A stretch of DNA of 64,000 nt from Rhodoferax aquaticus (GCF_006974105.1 NZ_CP036282.1:2294001-2358000), one strand, 5' to 3'; shown: positions 10,401 to 22,415, counted from the first letter of the stretch. Made by a program: numbers and translations. Notes: generated by a model not told the origin, from the letters alone.

Positions 10401-10980
10401 CGCAGCCCGTGAGCGCAAGCAGTTTTTGGATGCCCAAAACCTGGACTTGACCTCGGCCATCAACACCCTAGAAGACGCTATCCGCAAGATCGACGCAGAA
10501 ACCCGCGAGATGCTCTCCGGTACGTTTAACCAGGTCAACACGCACTTCGGCAAAATGTTCCCCGAGTTGTTTGGTGGTGGCAACGCGCGCTTGGTCATCA
10601 CAGGCGATGAGATTTTGGATTCTGGTGTACAGGTCATTGCACAGCCGCCCGGCAAGAAGAATCAAACCATCCACTTGCTGTCCGGTGGTGAAAAAGCACT
10701 GACGGCCATTGCCTTGGTGTTTGCAATTTTTCAACTGAACCCGGCACCCTTTTGCTTGCTGGACGAAGTGGATGCGCCCTTGGACGACGCTAACACGGAG
10801 CGCTATGCCAAGTTGGTGGCCAGCATGAGCAAAGAAACCCAGTTTCTATTTATCAGTCACAACAAAATTGCCATGGAAATGGCGGAACAATTGATAGGAG
10901 TGACGATGCAAGAGCAAGGTGTCTCCCGCATTGTGGCGGTGGATATGGAGTCAGCAGTGAAGCTGGCGGAACTAGCGTAA
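7465..10980 (+). CDS. smc: chromosome partition protein SMC
   Basis: 1171 residues, the condensin ATPase that organises and segregates the chromosome. N-terminal head: Walker A GPNGCGKSN at residues 31-39. Two long coiled coils rich in Glu/Gln/Arg/Ala flank a hinge at roughly residues 505-660. C-terminal head: signature LLSGGEKALTA, Walker B FCLLDEVDAPLDD and the His switch FISHNK. Translation starts with GTG (the MRLNSIKLSGFKSF text is the canonical SMC start), with only a weak Shine-Dalgarno upstream. The 135 bp before it hold no gene that I can see. It is followed after 6 nt by zipA and then ligA, a normal betaproteobacterial order. Confidence 0.97.
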   Translation: MRLNSIKLSGFKSFAEPTNFLLPGQLIGVVGPNGCGKSNIMDAVRWVLGESRASELRGESMQDVIFNGSTTRKAASRSSVELVFDNADHRAGGQWNQFGEIAVRRVLTRDGTSSYFLNNQPVRRRDVQDVFLGTGLGPRAYAIIGQGTISRIIESKPEELRLFLEEAAGVSKYKERRRETENRLHDTRENLTRVEDILRELNANLEKLEKQAEVAQKYNTLQASVTLKQHQLWFLKRAEALADQSKVQADAQSAVIALESRTADLRSIEADLEAVRQAHYSAGDQVNQAQGLLYEASTDVGRLEAEIRFVVEGRQRVEQRMHTLAEQIGQWAARKEDAAAELERLAELAMVGEEQTELLAAQVEEQAQLVPDLEDALTLAQRTANEQRGSVTQVQQQIQVLAAEQRSIEEQSRQFSTRRERLGVDRNALSAPDEARLRTLQEQLEEAQEASEVAHARLQDLQDAVPQLDEARSAQQQLVNAESSRKADLSARMEALKTLQDKVKTDGKLQPWLAKHGLDGLQGLWSRIHIEPGWENALEGALRERLGALEVSRLEMVKGFAHNAPPAKLSFFSPPLASAPDTAAAFPRLSDLLRVNDAGLRGVLVDWLQGCFTAASFEDALAQRDQLHAGSSLFVKSGHVVTRHSVSFYAQDSEQAGLLARAQEIENLEKELRAQTLIADEARLALARCESAYAESAQRLVLVRREAAEAQTRSHSLQVETLRLTQLAEQTRARSAQLESDMAEVEAQLDELQERRVTAEGRFEELDMQLADSQERHAQLEERVIDAQRVLGQCREQQRSLERQAQEATFAQRSLQARNAELSRAIETADQQTSSILAEQQRAKDEMTRLTDAAAQAGLQNALALKLEREKALGARRSEYDDLTAKLRSSDERRMQLERELDPLRQRITEFQLKEQAARLGFEQFESQLVDAQADMAALEKSIQDGNVRLLGLQSEIDRIHRDIAALGAVNLAALDELTAARERKQFLDAQNLDLTSAINTLEDAIRKIDAETREMLSGTFNQVNTHFGKMFPELFGGGNARLVITGDEILDSGVQVIAQPPGKKNQTIHLLSGGEKALTAIALVFAIFQLNPAPFCLLDEVDAPLDDANTERYAKLVASMSKETQFLFISHNKIAMEMAEQLIGVTMQEQGVSRIVAVDMESAVKLAELA

Positions 10981-10986
10981 AACAAC

Positions 10987-12030
10987 ATGAGTAATTTGCA
11001 AATTGGATTGGCAATAGCCGGCGGCGTTTTGCTCGCAGGCGTAGTGGCGCACAGTGCGTGGACATCGCGCAAGAATGCCCCTCGCCAAGCCCAACCTGAC
11101 ACCAACGCAGGTTCGGCCTATGCTGGCGAAGGTACCGAGCCTATTTTGGTGAGCTCCACGTTTGATGCTGAGCGCTTCCCGCTGCCGGTCGTAGCGCGCC
11201 GCCCAGTGATGGACTCACTGATCGATGTGATTGCCACGATTGCCTTGGACCCTCCCAACACGGCGGTGTCGGGAGATGCGGCTTTGGCTGCCATGCCTAG
11301 CACCCGCCGCGCAGGTAGCAAGCCCTTTGCGATTGAGGGCTATAACTTGGCCTTGCAAGTGTGGGAGACACCGGTAGCGGGCCAACGCTATGGTGGCTTT
11401 CAGGCGGGGGTGCAGTTGGCTAACCGCTCAGGCGCACTCAATGAAATTGAGTACTCTGAGTTTGTGGTCAAAACCCAGGCGTTTGCCGATGCCATCAATG
11501 CAACGCCAGAGTTTCCAGAGATGATGGAAGAGGTGGCCCGTGCGCGCGAGCTAGACCTGTTTGCGGGTGCCCACGATGCCCAGCTGGGCTTTACCATTCG
11601 GGCTCGCAATGCGTCATGGAGTCCTGGCTACTTGCAGCAAAATGCCGCCCGTCTGGGCTTTGTCGCCGGAGCCATTCCCGGGCGCATGGTGATGCCCGCC
11701 AGCACAGACGGTTTGCCACCTGTATTGGTTTTGACGTTTGACTCCCAGGCGGCCCTGGCAGACGATCCCACCCAAACCGCCATTCGTGAGGTGGCCTTGC
11801 ACTTGGACGTCGCTCAGGTCGACCGCGCGGAACGTGCGTTTGTGCGTATGCGTGAAGCAGCCATGGGCTTGGCCCAAGCCATGGACGGCGTGGTCACCGA
11901 TGACAACGGCCAAGCCCTGGTGCCCGCCACCATGGATGTGATTGGCAGCGAGTTAGAAGGCCTCTACGACACCTTGGAGCAGCGTGACTTGGCGGCTGGT
12001 TCGCCTTTGGCGCGACGTTTGTTCTCCTGA
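10987..12030 (+). CDS. zipA: cell division protein ZipA
   Basis: 347 residues. A single N-terminal transmembrane helix (residues about 5-25, IGLAIAGGVLLAGVVAH) with a very short outside part is followed by a basic and then variable linker. The C-terminal domain of about 140 residues contains the GFVAGAIPGRMVMP and PVLVLTFDSQAAL segments of the FtsZ-binding ZipA domain. ZipA tethers FtsZ filaments to the inner membrane at the division site. The sequence is much diverged from E. coli ZipA, as is usual in this group; the position between smc and ligA supports the call. It starts 6 nt after the smc stop without a clear ribosome-binding site, suggesting translational coupling. Confidence 0.85.
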   Translation: MSNLQIGLAIAGGVLLAGVVAHSAWTSRKNAPRQAQPDTNAGSAYAGEGTEPILVSSTFDAERFPLPVVARRPVMDSLIDVIATIALDPPNTAVSGDAALAAMPSTRRAGSKPFAIEGYNLALQVWETPVAGQRYGGFQAGVQLANRSGALNEIEYSEFVVKTQAFADAINATPEFPEMMEEVARARELDLFAGAHDAQLGFTIRARNASWSPGYLQQNAARLGFVAGAIPGRMVMPASTDGLPPVLVLTFDSQAALADDPTQTAIREVALHLDVAQVDRAERAFVRMREAAMGLAQAMDGVVTDDNGQALVPATMDVIGSELEGLYDTLEQRDLAAGSPLARRLFS

Positions 12031-14659
<2,629 letters not shown>

Positions 14660-14686
14660 GCCATTGCGTGCACGCCAGTCGCCATG

Positions 14687-14716
14687 AAAAAGGCCTCAGC
14701 ATGCTGAGGCCTTTTT
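14687..14716. terminator. bidirectional intrinsic terminator between def and hutH
   Basis: A perfect 30-nt palindrome, an AAAAA run, then GGCCTCAGCATGCTGAGGCC, then a TTTTT run. It gives a GC-rich stem with a U-tract on either strand. It lies between the convergent def and hutH and can stop both transcripts. Confidence 0.9.
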
Positions 14717-14769
14717 GTTTGTCTTGCGAGATGCGATGCCGCCATTGGCTGGCGGCAGCAAACGGGCCG

Positions 14770-16320
14770 TTAGACGGGCACCCACAGTTGCGGCAGGGCT
14801 GGCAAAGTGCGCAGGATTTTCGTTAAGGCACCGCTTCGCACTAGGTTGGTAGCGTGCTCCATGTCAGGCGCCAAGTAGCGGTCTTGGTGCATGGCGGGAA
14901 TGTCTTTGCGCAACAGTGCCAAGACTTCTTCCAAGGCTCCAGAGCTCTTGAGCGGGCGCAGAAACTCGATGCCTTGGGCTGCTGCCAGCAGCTCAATGCC
15001 CAAGATGTTGGCGGTGTTGCTGATCATGGCTTGCAGGCGGCGCGCCGCAAAGGTGGCCATTGACACATGGTCTTCTTGGTTGGCGCTGGTGGGCAGGCTG
15101 TCTACGCTGGCGGGGTGGGCCAGCGATTTGTTTTCAGAGGCCAATGCTGCAGCGGTAACGTGCGCAATCATGAAGCCGCTGTTCAGCCCAGCGTCTGCGG
15201 TCAAGAAGGGGGGCAGGCGGGACACGCTGCTGTCAATCAACATGGCGACGCGCCGCTCGGCAATGGCACCCACTTCAGCAATGGCCAAGGCCATGCCATC
15301 GGCTGCCAAAGCAACGGGCTCTGCATGGAAGTTACCACCCGAGAGCATGGCGCCGTCTTCAGGGAAGACCAGTGGGTTGTCGGTGACCGCGTTGGCTTCG
15401 CGCACCAGCACCAGTGCCCCGTGGCGCACCTGGTCCAAGCAGGCGCCCACCACTTGGGGTTGGCAGCGCAGGCAGTAGGGGTCTTGCACGCGGTCGTCGC
15501 CTTCTTCGTGGGACTTGCGTATGGCGCTGCCTTTGAGCAACTCACGGTAGTACTGCGCCACATCAATCTGGCCAGGTTGGCCGCGCAGCATGTGGATGCG
15601 TGGGTCAAACGGCCCGTCGCTGCCGCGTGCGGCGTCGATGGTGAGAGCGCCAATGACCAGCGCTGCTTCCAGCACAGGCTCAAAGCTGAAGAGCGCATGC
15701 AGCGCCAATGCGGTGGAGGTTTGCGTGCCGTTGATCAGTGCCAAACCTTCTTTGGGGCCCAGTTGCAGCGGGGAGATGCCCGCTTTTTGCAAGGCCTGCA
15801 AAGCGGGGACGCGCTTGCCGTCTTCCAGCATGTCGCCTTCACCCATGATGGCAAGCGTCATGTGGGCCAAGGGCGCCAAGTCGCCGGATGCACCCACCGA
15901 GCCTTGTGAAGGCACATAGGGCACCAAGCCCGCGTTGAACACAGCCAGCAGTGTGTCGATCACCACTTCGCGCACACCGGAGTGGCCGCGCGCCAAGCTG
16001 GCCGCTTTGATGGCCACCATGATGCGCATGATCTCGGGAGACAAAGGCGCACCTACGCCCACGCTGTGGGAGCGAATGAGGTTGAGTTGCAGGGTGGCCA
16101 ACTGCTCTTTGCTAATGCGTTGGTTGGCCAGCTTGCCAAAGCCGGTGTTCACGCCATAGACCGGCGCGTCGCCATCGGCAGCGTTTTGCACGATTTGTTG
16201 GCTGGCGCGAATCACGGCGCGGCTGGCTTCTGGCAGTGCCAGCAGCACTTCACCGTTATGGATGGATTGCAGCTGCTCCAGCGTGAGCTTGCCGGGGTTA
16301 AGAGTGAGTGTGGGTTTCAT
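14770..16320 (-). CDS. hutH: histidine ammonia-lyase HutH
   Basis: 516 residues, converts L-histidine to urocanate and ammonia, the first step of the hut pathway. The Ala-Ser-Gly triad that cyclises into the MIO electrophile is at residues 144-146 in SVGASGDLAPLAH. Other family segments are YGVNTGFGKL (residues 55-64), SLINGTQ-type text (ALINGTQTSTAL), and HEEGDDRVQDPYCLRCQPQ. I chose MKPTLTLNPG as the start because family homology begins there; a longer reading runs into hutU. It is the second gene of the leftward hutUH unit, 5 nt after hutU. Confidence 0.97.
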   Translation of the reverse strand: MKPTLTLNPGKLTLEQLQSIHNGEVLLALPEASRAVIRASQQIVQNAADGDAPVYGVNTGFGKLANQRISKEQLATLQLNLIRSHSVGVGAPLSPEIMRIMVAIKAASLARGHSGVREVVIDTLLAVFNAGLVPYVPSQGSVGASGDLAPLAHMTLAIMGEGDMLEDGKRVPALQALQKAGISPLQLGPKEGLALINGTQTSTALALHALFSFEPVLEAALVIGALTIDAARGSDGPFDPRIHMLRGQPGQIDVAQYYRELLKGSAIRKSHEEGDDRVQDPYCLRCQPQVVGACLDQVRHGALVLVREANAVTDNPLVFPEDGAMLSGGNFHAEPVALAADGMALAIAEVGAIAERRVAMLIDSSVSRLPPFLTADAGLNSGFMIAHVTAAALASENKSLAHPASVDSLPTSANQEDHVSMATFAARRLQAMISNTANILGIELLAAAQGIEFLRPLKSSGALEEVLALLRKDIPAMHQDRYLAPDMEHATNLVRSGALTKILRTLPALPQLWVPV

Positions 16321-16325
16321 AGGGC

Positions 16326-18029
16326 TTAGGCTTTCATGGGCATGTTCATGCCGTGTTGTTTGGCGCAGGTTTCTGCAATCTCGTAGCCCGCATCGGCATG
16401 GCGCATTACACCGGTGCCGGGGTCGTTCCACAGCACGCGTTCTAAGCGCTTGGCAGCTTCGGGTGTGCCGTCCGCCACAATGACCACGCCTGAGTGCTGC
16501 GAGTAGCCCATGCCCACACCACCACCGTGGTGCAAGCTGACCCAGGTCGCGCCGCTCGCCGTATTGAGCAAGGCGTTGAGCAAGGGCCAGTCACTCACGG
16601 CATCGCTGCCGTCTTGCATGGCTTCGGTTTCGCGGTTGGGGGAGGCGACTGAGCCGCTGTCCAAATGGTCGCGGCCAATGACGATAGGGCCTTTGAGTTC
16701 GCCGTTCTTCACCATCTCATTGAAGGCCAGGCCCGCCAGATGGCGCTCGCCCAGGCCTATCCAGCAAATGCGCGCGGGCAGGCCTTGGAAAGCAATGCGC
16801 TCTTGGGCCATGTCCAACCAGCGGTGCAGGTGCGCGTTGTGGGGGAACAGCTCTTTCATCTTGGCGTCGGTCTTGCGAATGTCCTCGGGGTCGCCGCTGA
16901 GCGCCACCCAGCGGAAGGGGCCCACGCCTTTGCAGAACAGGGGGCGCACATACGCGGGCACAAAGCCTGGGTAGTCAAACGCGTTGGCCACGCCATAGTC
17001 TTTGGCCACTTGGCGCAGGTTGTTGCCATAGTCCACCGTGGGAATGCCCATGGCGTGAAAGTCCAACATGGCTTGCACATGCTTGGCACAGGATTCGCCC
17101 GCCGCTTGGGTGAGTGCGGCGTGCTGGCTAGGGTCTTGTTGTGCGGCTTTCCATTGCGCCACAGTCCAACCCGATGGCAAATAGCCGTTGATGATGTCAT
17201 GCGCCGAGGTTTGGTCGGTCACGATGTCGGGGCGTATGCCACCCGCTTTGGCACGGCGCACCAACTCGGGCACGATGTCAGCGGCGTTGCCACACAGGGC
17301 GATGGACACGGCTTTTTTCTCTGCGGTGTATTTGGCAATGCGGGCTAGCGCGTCATCCAAGTCGGTCGCTTGCTCGTCTACATAACGGGTGCGCAAGCGG
17401 AAGTCGATGCTGCTTTGCTGGCATTCGATGTTGAGCGAGCAGGCTCCGGCAAAGGTCGCTGCCAAGGGCTGCGCACCACCCATGCCGCCAAGGCCAGCGG
17501 TGAGTACCCAACGCCCGGCCAAGCTGCCGCCAAAGTGCTGGCGGCCTGCTTCCACAAAAGTCTCATAGGTGCCTTGCACGATGCCTTGCGAGCCAATGTA
17601 GATCCAGCTGCCAGCGGTCATCTGGCCGTACATCATGAGGCCTGCGCGGTCCAGTTGGTTGAAGTGGTCCCAGGTGGCCCACTTGGGCACGAGGTTGGAG
17701 TTGGCCAAGAGCACGCGGGGGGCATCGGTGTGGGTGCGAAACACGCCCACAGGTTTGCCGGATTGCACGAGCAGGGTTTCGTCGGCTTTGAGCTTGGTGA
17801 GTGCGTCCAAGATACCGTCGAAGCAAGGCCAGTTGCGCGCTGCTTTGCCGATACCACCGTACACCACCAAGGCGTCTGGGTTCTCGGCTACCTCGGGGTC
17901 GAGGTTGTTTTGGAGCATGCGGTAAGCCGCTTCGATTTGCCAGTTGGCGCAATGCAATTGGCTGCCACGCGGCGCGCGCACGGTGCGCGGCTGGGCATTG
18001 GCGAAAGGACTGTGCGTTGGGTTGGTCAT
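16326..18029 (-). CDS. hutU: urocanate hydratase HutU
   Basis: 567 residues, the usual length. It adds water to urocanate to give 4-imidazolone-5-propionate, using tightly bound NAD+. Typical family text is visible throughout: [37 protein letters not shown], the Rossmann-like [29 protein letters not shown], and [21 protein letters not shown] text near the C-terminus. It is the first gene of the hutUH transcript and diverges from the IclR-type regulator. A palindrome fitting a HutC operator lies about 42 nt before its ATG. Confidence 0.97.
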   Translation of the reverse strand: MTNPTHSPFANAQPRTVRAPRGSQLHCANWQIEAAYRMLQNNLDPEVAENPDALVVYGGIGKAARNWPCFDGILDALTKLKADETLLVQSGKPVGVFRTHTDAPRVLLANSNLVPKWATWDHFNQLDRAGLMMYGQMTAGSWIYIGSQGIVQGTYETFVEAGRQHFGGSLAGRWVLTAGLGGMGGAQPLAATFAGACSLNIECQQSSIDFRLRTRYVDEQATDLDDALARIAKYTAEKKAVSIALCGNAADIVPELVRRAKAGGIRPDIVTDQTSAHDIINGYLPSGWTVAQWKAAQQDPSQHAALTQAAGESCAKHVQAMLDFHAMGIPTVDYGNNLRQVAKDYGVANAFDYPGFVPAYVRPLFCKGVGPFRWVALSGDPEDIRKTDAKMKELFPHNAHLHRWLDMAQERIAFQGLPARICWIGLGERHLAGLAFNEMVKNGELKGPIVIGRDHLDSGSVASPNRETEAMQDGSDAVSDWPLLNALLNTASGATWVSLHHGGGVGMGYSQHSGVVIVADGTPEAAKRLERVLWNDPGTGVMRHADAGYEIAETCAKQHGMNMPMKA

Positions 18030-18320
18030 GGTCTACACACCTTGGTTTGTGATGGGATGGGTGGCAGTCTAGTTGTCTATACAACTTGGTTTTATAAGGG
18101 AAAACCCTAAACTTATCCGCCACTCTGAAGTGAACGGTGTTAAGCGGAAAGGCACGTTTTCATTGGGGAAAACAAGGTTTGGAAGGATTTGTTGTGGACT
18201 AATCTCCAGCTTGCCGTGATTCAAATAATCCAAGCCTATTCCCATCTGTTGATAATGACGGGTTTACGCTTGCGTGTGCACGCTTGATACTTGCGCCTAC
18301 CTTGCCTTAGCACCTTCCCC
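18030..18320. promoter_or_regulatory. divergent hut control region
   Basis: 291 bp between the start codons of hutU (leftward) and the IclR-type regulator (rightward). The only clear element is the AGTTGT-CTAT-ACAACT palindrome at 18071-18086. The remaining sequence is more AT-rich than the flanking genes, as expected for promoters, but I could not assign -35/-10 boxes with confidence. Confidence 0.6.
18071..18086. promoter_or_regulatory. probable HutC operator before hutU
   Basis: AGTTGT-CTAT-ACAACT is a perfect 6-bp inverted repeat with a 4-bp spacer. It resembles the TTGT...ACAA core bound by GntR/HutC-family repressors. It lies 42-57 nt upstream of the hutU ATG, where a repressor would block the promoter. 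hutC is encoded 1 kb away. Confidence 0.6.
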
Positions 18321-19091
18321 ATGCCGCAAAACAACACGCCCCCCAAACTCCCGACCGCAACAGCGGTATCGGCGGTGGACCGCGCGCTGGTGGTATTGGC
18401 AACGCTTGCAACGCAAGGACGTGCCATGACGGCGGCCGAACTGATTGCTACCACCGCCTTGAGCCAAAGCACGCTGTACCGCCAGTTGGCAAGCCTCAAG
18501 CGCTGGGGTTTTGTGCTGGAGGTGGACGGACGTTATGCGCCTGGCCCCTTGAGCTTGCAGCTGGCTCTGGGCTTTGACATGGCGTCTCACCTTGTCCAGC
18601 ACGCCCGCGCCGAAATGGTGGCGATGGCCCAGCAGTCCCAAGAGAGCGTGGGCTTGGTGGTGGCTGTGAATGGGCAGGCCGTGTGCATTGACATGGTGGA
18701 CAGCACCCAATCGCTGCGTTGCTCGTTTGAAAAAGGCCGCAGCGTGCCCTTGCAAAAAGGGGCGTCTTCCAAATGCCTCCTGGCGCACCTGCCTGCTGCA
18801 GCGCTGCAAGCGGCCTTGGATGCCAACTTTGCGACGGATGACCCGGGCTTGCCAGCACTGCAAGCGGAGCTAGGCAACATTCGCAAGGCAGGCTATGTCG
18901 TGAGCCACGGCGAGGTAGACGCGGGCGTCTGGGGTGTCAGCGCGCCGGTGCTCACCAGCGGCAAGCGCGCCTTGGGGGCTTTGACCCTCATGGCGCCTAC
19001 GGTGCGCGCCCAAGGCAAGCAGCCGCAATTAATCCAAATGCTGGTGGTCAGTGCCGCCCGCATTTCCAGAAACTTGAACACGGCGACCTGA
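18321..19091 (+). CDS. IclR-family transcriptional regulator
   Basis: 256 residues. The N-terminal winged helix-turn-helix (about residues 20-80) includes MTAAELIATTALSQSTLYRQLASLKRW-type text (alanine-rich first helix, then SQSTLYRQL). The C-terminal effector domain follows, with the QESVGLVVAVNGQAVCIDMV and KGASSKCLLAHLP segments typical of IclR ligand-binding domains. I took the ATG at 18321 as start; a TTG 30 nt earlier is possible. The gene opens the rightward hut transcript and diverges from hutU, so it probably responds to a hut intermediate. An IclR regulator next to the usual HutC repressor suggests two layers of control. The ligand is not known from sequence. Confidence 0.88.
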   Translation: MPQNNTPPKLPTATAVSAVDRALVVLATLATQGRAMTAAELIATTALSQSTLYRQLASLKRWGFVLEVDGRYAPGPLSLQLALGFDMASHLVQHARAEMVAMAQQSQESVGLVVAVNGQAVCIDMVDSTQSLRCSFEKGRSVPLQKGASSKCLLAHLPAAALQAALDANFATDDPGLPALQAELGNIRKAGYVVSHGEVDAGVWGVSAPVLTSGKRALGALTLMAPTVRAQGKQPQLIQMLVVSAARISRNLNTAT

Positions 19092-19100
19092 AGACCTGAT

Positions 19101-19811
19101 ATGCCTTCCTCCAAGATGCCCGCGTTTGAGCGGGTGAAGACCTTTATCAAAGTGCAAATCAGCGTAGGCGCTTGGCGACCTGGCGATGCTGTGCCCAGCG
19201 AGGCTGCGCTGCAGCAGCAGTTTGGCATCAGCCGCATGACCGTGAACCGGGCCTTGCGGGAGTTGGCCGCCGAAGGGCTGGTCACTCGCGTGCAAGGCTC
19301 GGGCACGGTGGTGGCTGAGCTGCACCGCATCTCGACCACGCTAGACATTCGCGACATCCATGAAGAGGTGCAAGCGCGGGGCCATGTGCACAGCACGCGC
19401 GTGGTGCAATTGATCACCACCGTGGCCGATGCGCGGGTGGCCGAGGCGCTGCGTCTTAAGGCCGGTGCCCAAGTGTTTCATTCAGTTTTGGTGCACTTTG
19501 AGAACGGCGTGGCCATTCAGGTGGAGGACCGCTATGTGAACCCCGCCTCGGCGCCGGACTACATGGACCTGGATTTCCAAGCCACCACACCGTCGCACTA
19601 CCTGCTGGCGCACGCGCCGCTCACCGAAGCCAGTTACACCATTGAGGCCGCCTTGCCGCGCCCCGAAGAGGCGGCTCTTTTGGGCATTGCCCCTAGCGCC
19701 CCGTGCTTGGTGATGACGCGGCGCACGGTCAGTGGCATCCATGTGGCCAGCTTGGCGCGCTTGGTGTACCCCGGAATGTTGTATAGCTTTAGTGGAGAGT
19801 TACAGGTATGA
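19101..19811 (+). CDS. hutC: histidine utilisation repressor HutC (GntR family)
   Basis: 236 residues. The N-terminal GntR winged helix has the typical VPSEAALQQQFGISRMTVNR text and ends with the wing LVTRVQGSGTVV (about residues 65-76). The C-terminal UTRA domain binds the effector, urocanate in characterised HutC proteins. The linker RISTTLDIRDIHEEVQARGH is the hallmark of HutC among GntR/UTRA regulators. It lies 9 nt after the IclR gene and overlaps hutD by 4 nt (ATGA). The likely target is the palindrome at 18071-18086. Confidence 0.94.
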   Translation: MPSSKMPAFERVKTFIKVQISVGAWRPGDAVPSEAALQQQFGISRMTVNRALRELAAEGLVTRVQGSGTVVAELHRISTTLDIRDIHEEVQARGHVHSTRVVQLITTVADARVAEALRLKAGAQVFHSVLVHFENGVAIQVEDRYVNPASAPDYMDLDFQATTPSHYLLAHAPLTEASYTIEAALPRPEEAALLGIAPSAPCLVMTRRTVSGIHVASLARLVYPGMLYSFSGELQV

Positions 19812-20398
19812 CGTGGCAATGTGTCAATTTGGCCGAAGTGGCCCCCAGCCCCTGGCGCAATGGCGGTGGCACCACGCGTGAGTTGGTCGCCTGGCCCAAC
19901 GCCCAAGACTGGGTGTGGCGCATGTCAGTGGCGGAGGTCACGCAGGGTGGGCCTTTTTCTCGCTTTGACGGCGTGCAGCGCTGGTTTGCGGTGCTCAGCG
20001 GGGCCGGCGTAGAGTTGCAGCTGCAAGTGGCTAAGCACCCACGCGCGCCGCTGCAAACGCAGCACCAGGTGCTCACTATGGACAGTGGCGCGTTTAGCTT
20101 TGACGGTGCTACCCCGGTGGAATGCAGCCTGATGGACGGGCCAACCCAAGACTTCAACCTCATGCTGCGCAAAGACCAGGCCAGCGGCACCATGCGCAAG
20201 TTCATGGGTACCGTGTGTGTAGAACTGGATGCTCCCAAAACTGTAGCTGTCTACGCAATAGATACGGGCGCAAAGGCCACTTTTAGCAATGAAAGCGTGA
20301 ATTTGGACGCCGGGTGGCTCGCTTGGCGCTCTGTGCCCGCCCAAGCTGAAGTACACCTTGAAGCGGCCAGCGCTTTGTGGATGGAGATTGCGGTATGA
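19808..20398 (+). CDS. hutD: HutD family protein
   Basis: 196 residues, cupin-like HutD family. The N-terminal signature [12 protein letters not shown] and WRMSVAEV are present, followed by the [12 protein letters not shown] segment. In Pseudomonas, HutD has been proposed to buffer hut expression, perhaps by binding an intermediate; it is not a pathway enzyme. It overlaps hutC and hutI by 4 nt each (ATGA), so the three are translationally coupled. A copy of the dispersed repeat lies inside the gene (20243-20290), encoding roughly residues 146-160; the reading frame stays open. Confidence 0.9.
   Translation: MTWQCVNLAEVAPSPWRNGGGTTRELVAWPNAQDWVWRMSVAEVTQGGPFSRFDGVQRWFAVLSGAGVELQLQVAKHPRAPLQTQHQVLTMDSGAFSFDGATPVECSLMDGPTQDFNLMLRKDQASGTMRKFMGTVCVELDAPKTVAVYAIDTGAKATFSNESVNLDAGWLAWRSVPAQAEVHLEAASALWMEIAV
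20243..20290 (+). repeat. dispersed repeat copy inside hutD
   Basis: GTAGCTGT-CTACGCAATAGATACGGGCGC-AAAGGCC-ACTTTTAGC aligns with the dapE copy (GTAGCTGT-ATGCGCAATATCTACGTGCGG-TATAGCC-CGTTTTGC) and with the copy following hutF. The copy is read through in frame. Confidence 0.5.
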
Positions 20399-21618
20399 CT
20401 CTGCAACTGTGGGAACACTGTTCCGTAGCCACCATGCAGGCCGACGGGCCGCTTGCGAGCCAGCCCTATGGCTGGATAGAGGATGCCGCACTGGTGGTGC
20501 AGGGCGCTACGGTGCATTGGGTGGGCACGCGCGCCGCGCTGCCCGACACGCTGCGTGCCCAATGCGTGCAACAGCATGACGCGGGCGGTGCCCTGATCAC
20601 CCCCGGGCTGATCGATTGCCACACGCACTTGGTGTACGGCGGTGACCGGGCCCACGAGTTTGAACTGCGGCTCAATGGCGCGAGCTATGAAGACATTGCC
20701 CGCCAAGGTGGCGGCATAGCCTCTACGGTGCGTGCCACCCGCGCGGCCACCAGCGCTGAGCTGCTGGCACAGAGCGAAAAGCGGCTGTTGCGCCTGATGC
20801 AAGAGGGCGTCACCACCGTGGAAATTAAGTCGGGCTATGGGCTAGAGCTGAGCCAAGAGGCCAAATGCCTGGAGGTAGCGCGGCGCTTGGGCCACACCCA
20901 GGCGGTGGCCGTGCGCACCACTTTCTTGGGGGCCCACGCCTTGCCGCCCGAGTTTGCAGGGCAGTCGGATGCCTATATCGACGCGGTGCTGCGTATGTTG
21001 GTTCAGCTGTACGCCCAAGGGCTGGTTGACGCGGTGGACGCGTTTTGCGAGCGCATTGCCTTCTCCCCCGCGCAAACCCAGCGTGTGTTTGAGGCAGCGC
21101 GCGCCCTGGGCTTGCCGGTCAAGCTGCATGCCGAGCAGCTGAGTGACAGCGGTGGTGCAGCTTTGGCCGCGAGTTTTGGCGCGCTGAGTTGCGACCATTT
21201 GGAATGGCTCTCACCCGACGGTGCGCAGGCCATGGCACAGGCGGGCACGGTGGCGGTGTTGCTGCCGGGAGCCTATTACTTTCTGCGTGAAACCAAGTTA
21301 CCGCCTATTGACCTGTTGCGCAACAAGGGCGTACCGATTGCCATCTCTACCGACAGCAACCCCGGCAGTTCACCCTGCACCTCTTTGCTGCTGATGCTCA
21401 ACATGGCGTGCACGCTGTTCAGACTGACGCCAGAAGAAGCATTGGCCGGTGTGACCCGTAACGCCGCGCGCGCCTTGGGCTTGGGCGACCGTGGCGTGCT
21501 AGCGCCCGGCATGCGCGCCGACTTTGCGCTGTGGGATGTGCAACGCCCCGCACAACTCAGCTATGCGCTGGGTGCCAACCCCTGTATCCAAACCATTTTC
21601 AACGGTGAGCCACGATGA
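20395..21618 (+). CDS. hutI: imidazolonepropionase HutI
   Basis: 407 residues, amidohydrolase superfamily. It opens 4-imidazolone-5-propionate to N-formimino-L-glutamate. Metal ligands are in [12 protein letters not shown] (HxH), in [10 protein letters not shown] (His) and in [11 protein letters not shown] (His), with the catalytic Asp in [21 protein letters not shown] is typical of HutI. The start at MTLQLWEHC is set by the 4-nt overlap with the hutD stop (ATGA); an upstream in-frame GTG is less likely. The end overlaps hutG by 4 nt. Confidence 0.97.
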   Translation: MTLQLWEHCSVATMQADGPLASQPYGWIEDAALVVQGATVHWVGTRAALPDTLRAQCVQQHDAGGALITPGLIDCHTHLVYGGDRAHEFELRLNGASYEDIARQGGGIASTVRATRAATSAELLAQSEKRLLRLMQEGVTTVEIKSGYGLELSQEAKCLEVARRLGHTQAVAVRTTFLGAHALPPEFAGQSDAYIDAVLRMLVQLYAQGLVDAVDAFCERIAFSPAQTQRVFEAARALGLPVKLHAEQLSDSGGAALAASFGALSCDHLEWLSPDGAQAMAQAGTVAVLLPGAYYFLRETKLPPIDLLRNKGVPIAISTDSNPGSSPCTSLLLMLNMACTLFRLTPEEALAGVTRNAARALGLGDRGVLAPGMRADFALWDVQRPAQLSYALGANPCIQTIFNGEPR

Positions 21619-22415
21619 GTTTTACCCTGCACTGCGGCAGCGCGCCGCTCTTGGTCAGCATGCCGCACATCGGCACCCATATCCCTGCGGACTTGCGGGC
21701 CAGTTATGTGCCCCGCGCCTTAGCAGTTGAAGACACCGATTGGCATTTGGCCCAGCTGTATGCCGCGCTCCCATCCTTGGGGGCGAGCGTGATCCAGCCT
21801 GTTGTGTCACGTTACGTGATCGACCTGAACCGCCCGCCCGATGACACCCCGATGTACCCCGGCGCATCGAACACCGAACTATGCCCCACACGCTTCTTCA
21901 CCGGTGACGCCTTGTACCAAGCGGGCTGTGAGCCTAGCGCTGAAGAAGTGCAGCGCCGCAAAGCGCTGTACTGGCAGCCCTACCACGCCGCATTGCAACA
22001 AGAGCTGGAGCGCCTGCGCAGCGTGCACGGCTACGCGTTGCTGTGGGACGCGCACAGCATTCGCTCCGCCATTCCTTGGCTGTTTGAGGGCACTTTGCCT
22101 GCGCTCAACATTGGCACCGCCAGTGGGGCCAGCGCCCATGCCAGCATCACGGCTGCGGTAGAGCGCATTTGCCTAGGAGCCAGTGGCGTGAGCCATGTGG
22201 TCAATGGCCGCTTCAAAGGCGGCTTTATCACCCGCAACTACGGCCGCCCCAGCGAAAACATCCACGCGGTGCAACTGGAGATGTGCCAAAACCTCTATAT
22301 GCAAGAGCACGCGCCGTTTGGCTATGACGCAACGCTGGCTGCGTGCATTCAACCGCAGCTGCACGCCATGCTGGGTGCCGCCATGGCCGCTTGTGGAGCT
22401 TTGTATGCCGCTTGA
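21615..22415 (+). CDS. hutG: N-formylglutamate deformylase HutG
   Basis: 266 residues, N-formylglutamate amidohydrolase family. It hydrolyses N-formyl-L-glutamate to glutamate and formate, the last step of the five-step hut route. Family text: [13 protein letters not shown] at the N-terminus, [32 protein letters not shown] and the [15 protein letters not shown] segment. It is not the arginase-type formiminoglutamase, so the downstream HutF is required to make its substrate. The gene is coupled to hutI (ATGA overlap), and its last 11 nt overlap hutF. Confidence 0.95.
   Translation: MSFTLHCGSAPLLVSMPHIGTHIPADLRASYVPRALAVEDTDWHLAQLYAALPSLGASVIQPVVSRYVIDLNRPPDDTPMYPGASNTELCPTRFFTGDALYQAGCEPSAEEVQRRKALYWQPYHAALQQELERLRSVHGYALLWDAHSIRSAIPWLFEGTLPALNIGTASGASAHASITAAVERICLGASGVSHVVNGRFKGGFITRNYGRPSENIHAVQLEMCQNLYMQEHAPFGYDATLAACIQPQLHAMLGAAMAACGALYAA

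Noticed and set aside
14854..15909. Long plus-strand frames opposite hutH
   Set aside because: They mirror hutH codon bias; HutH has complete motifs on the minus strand.
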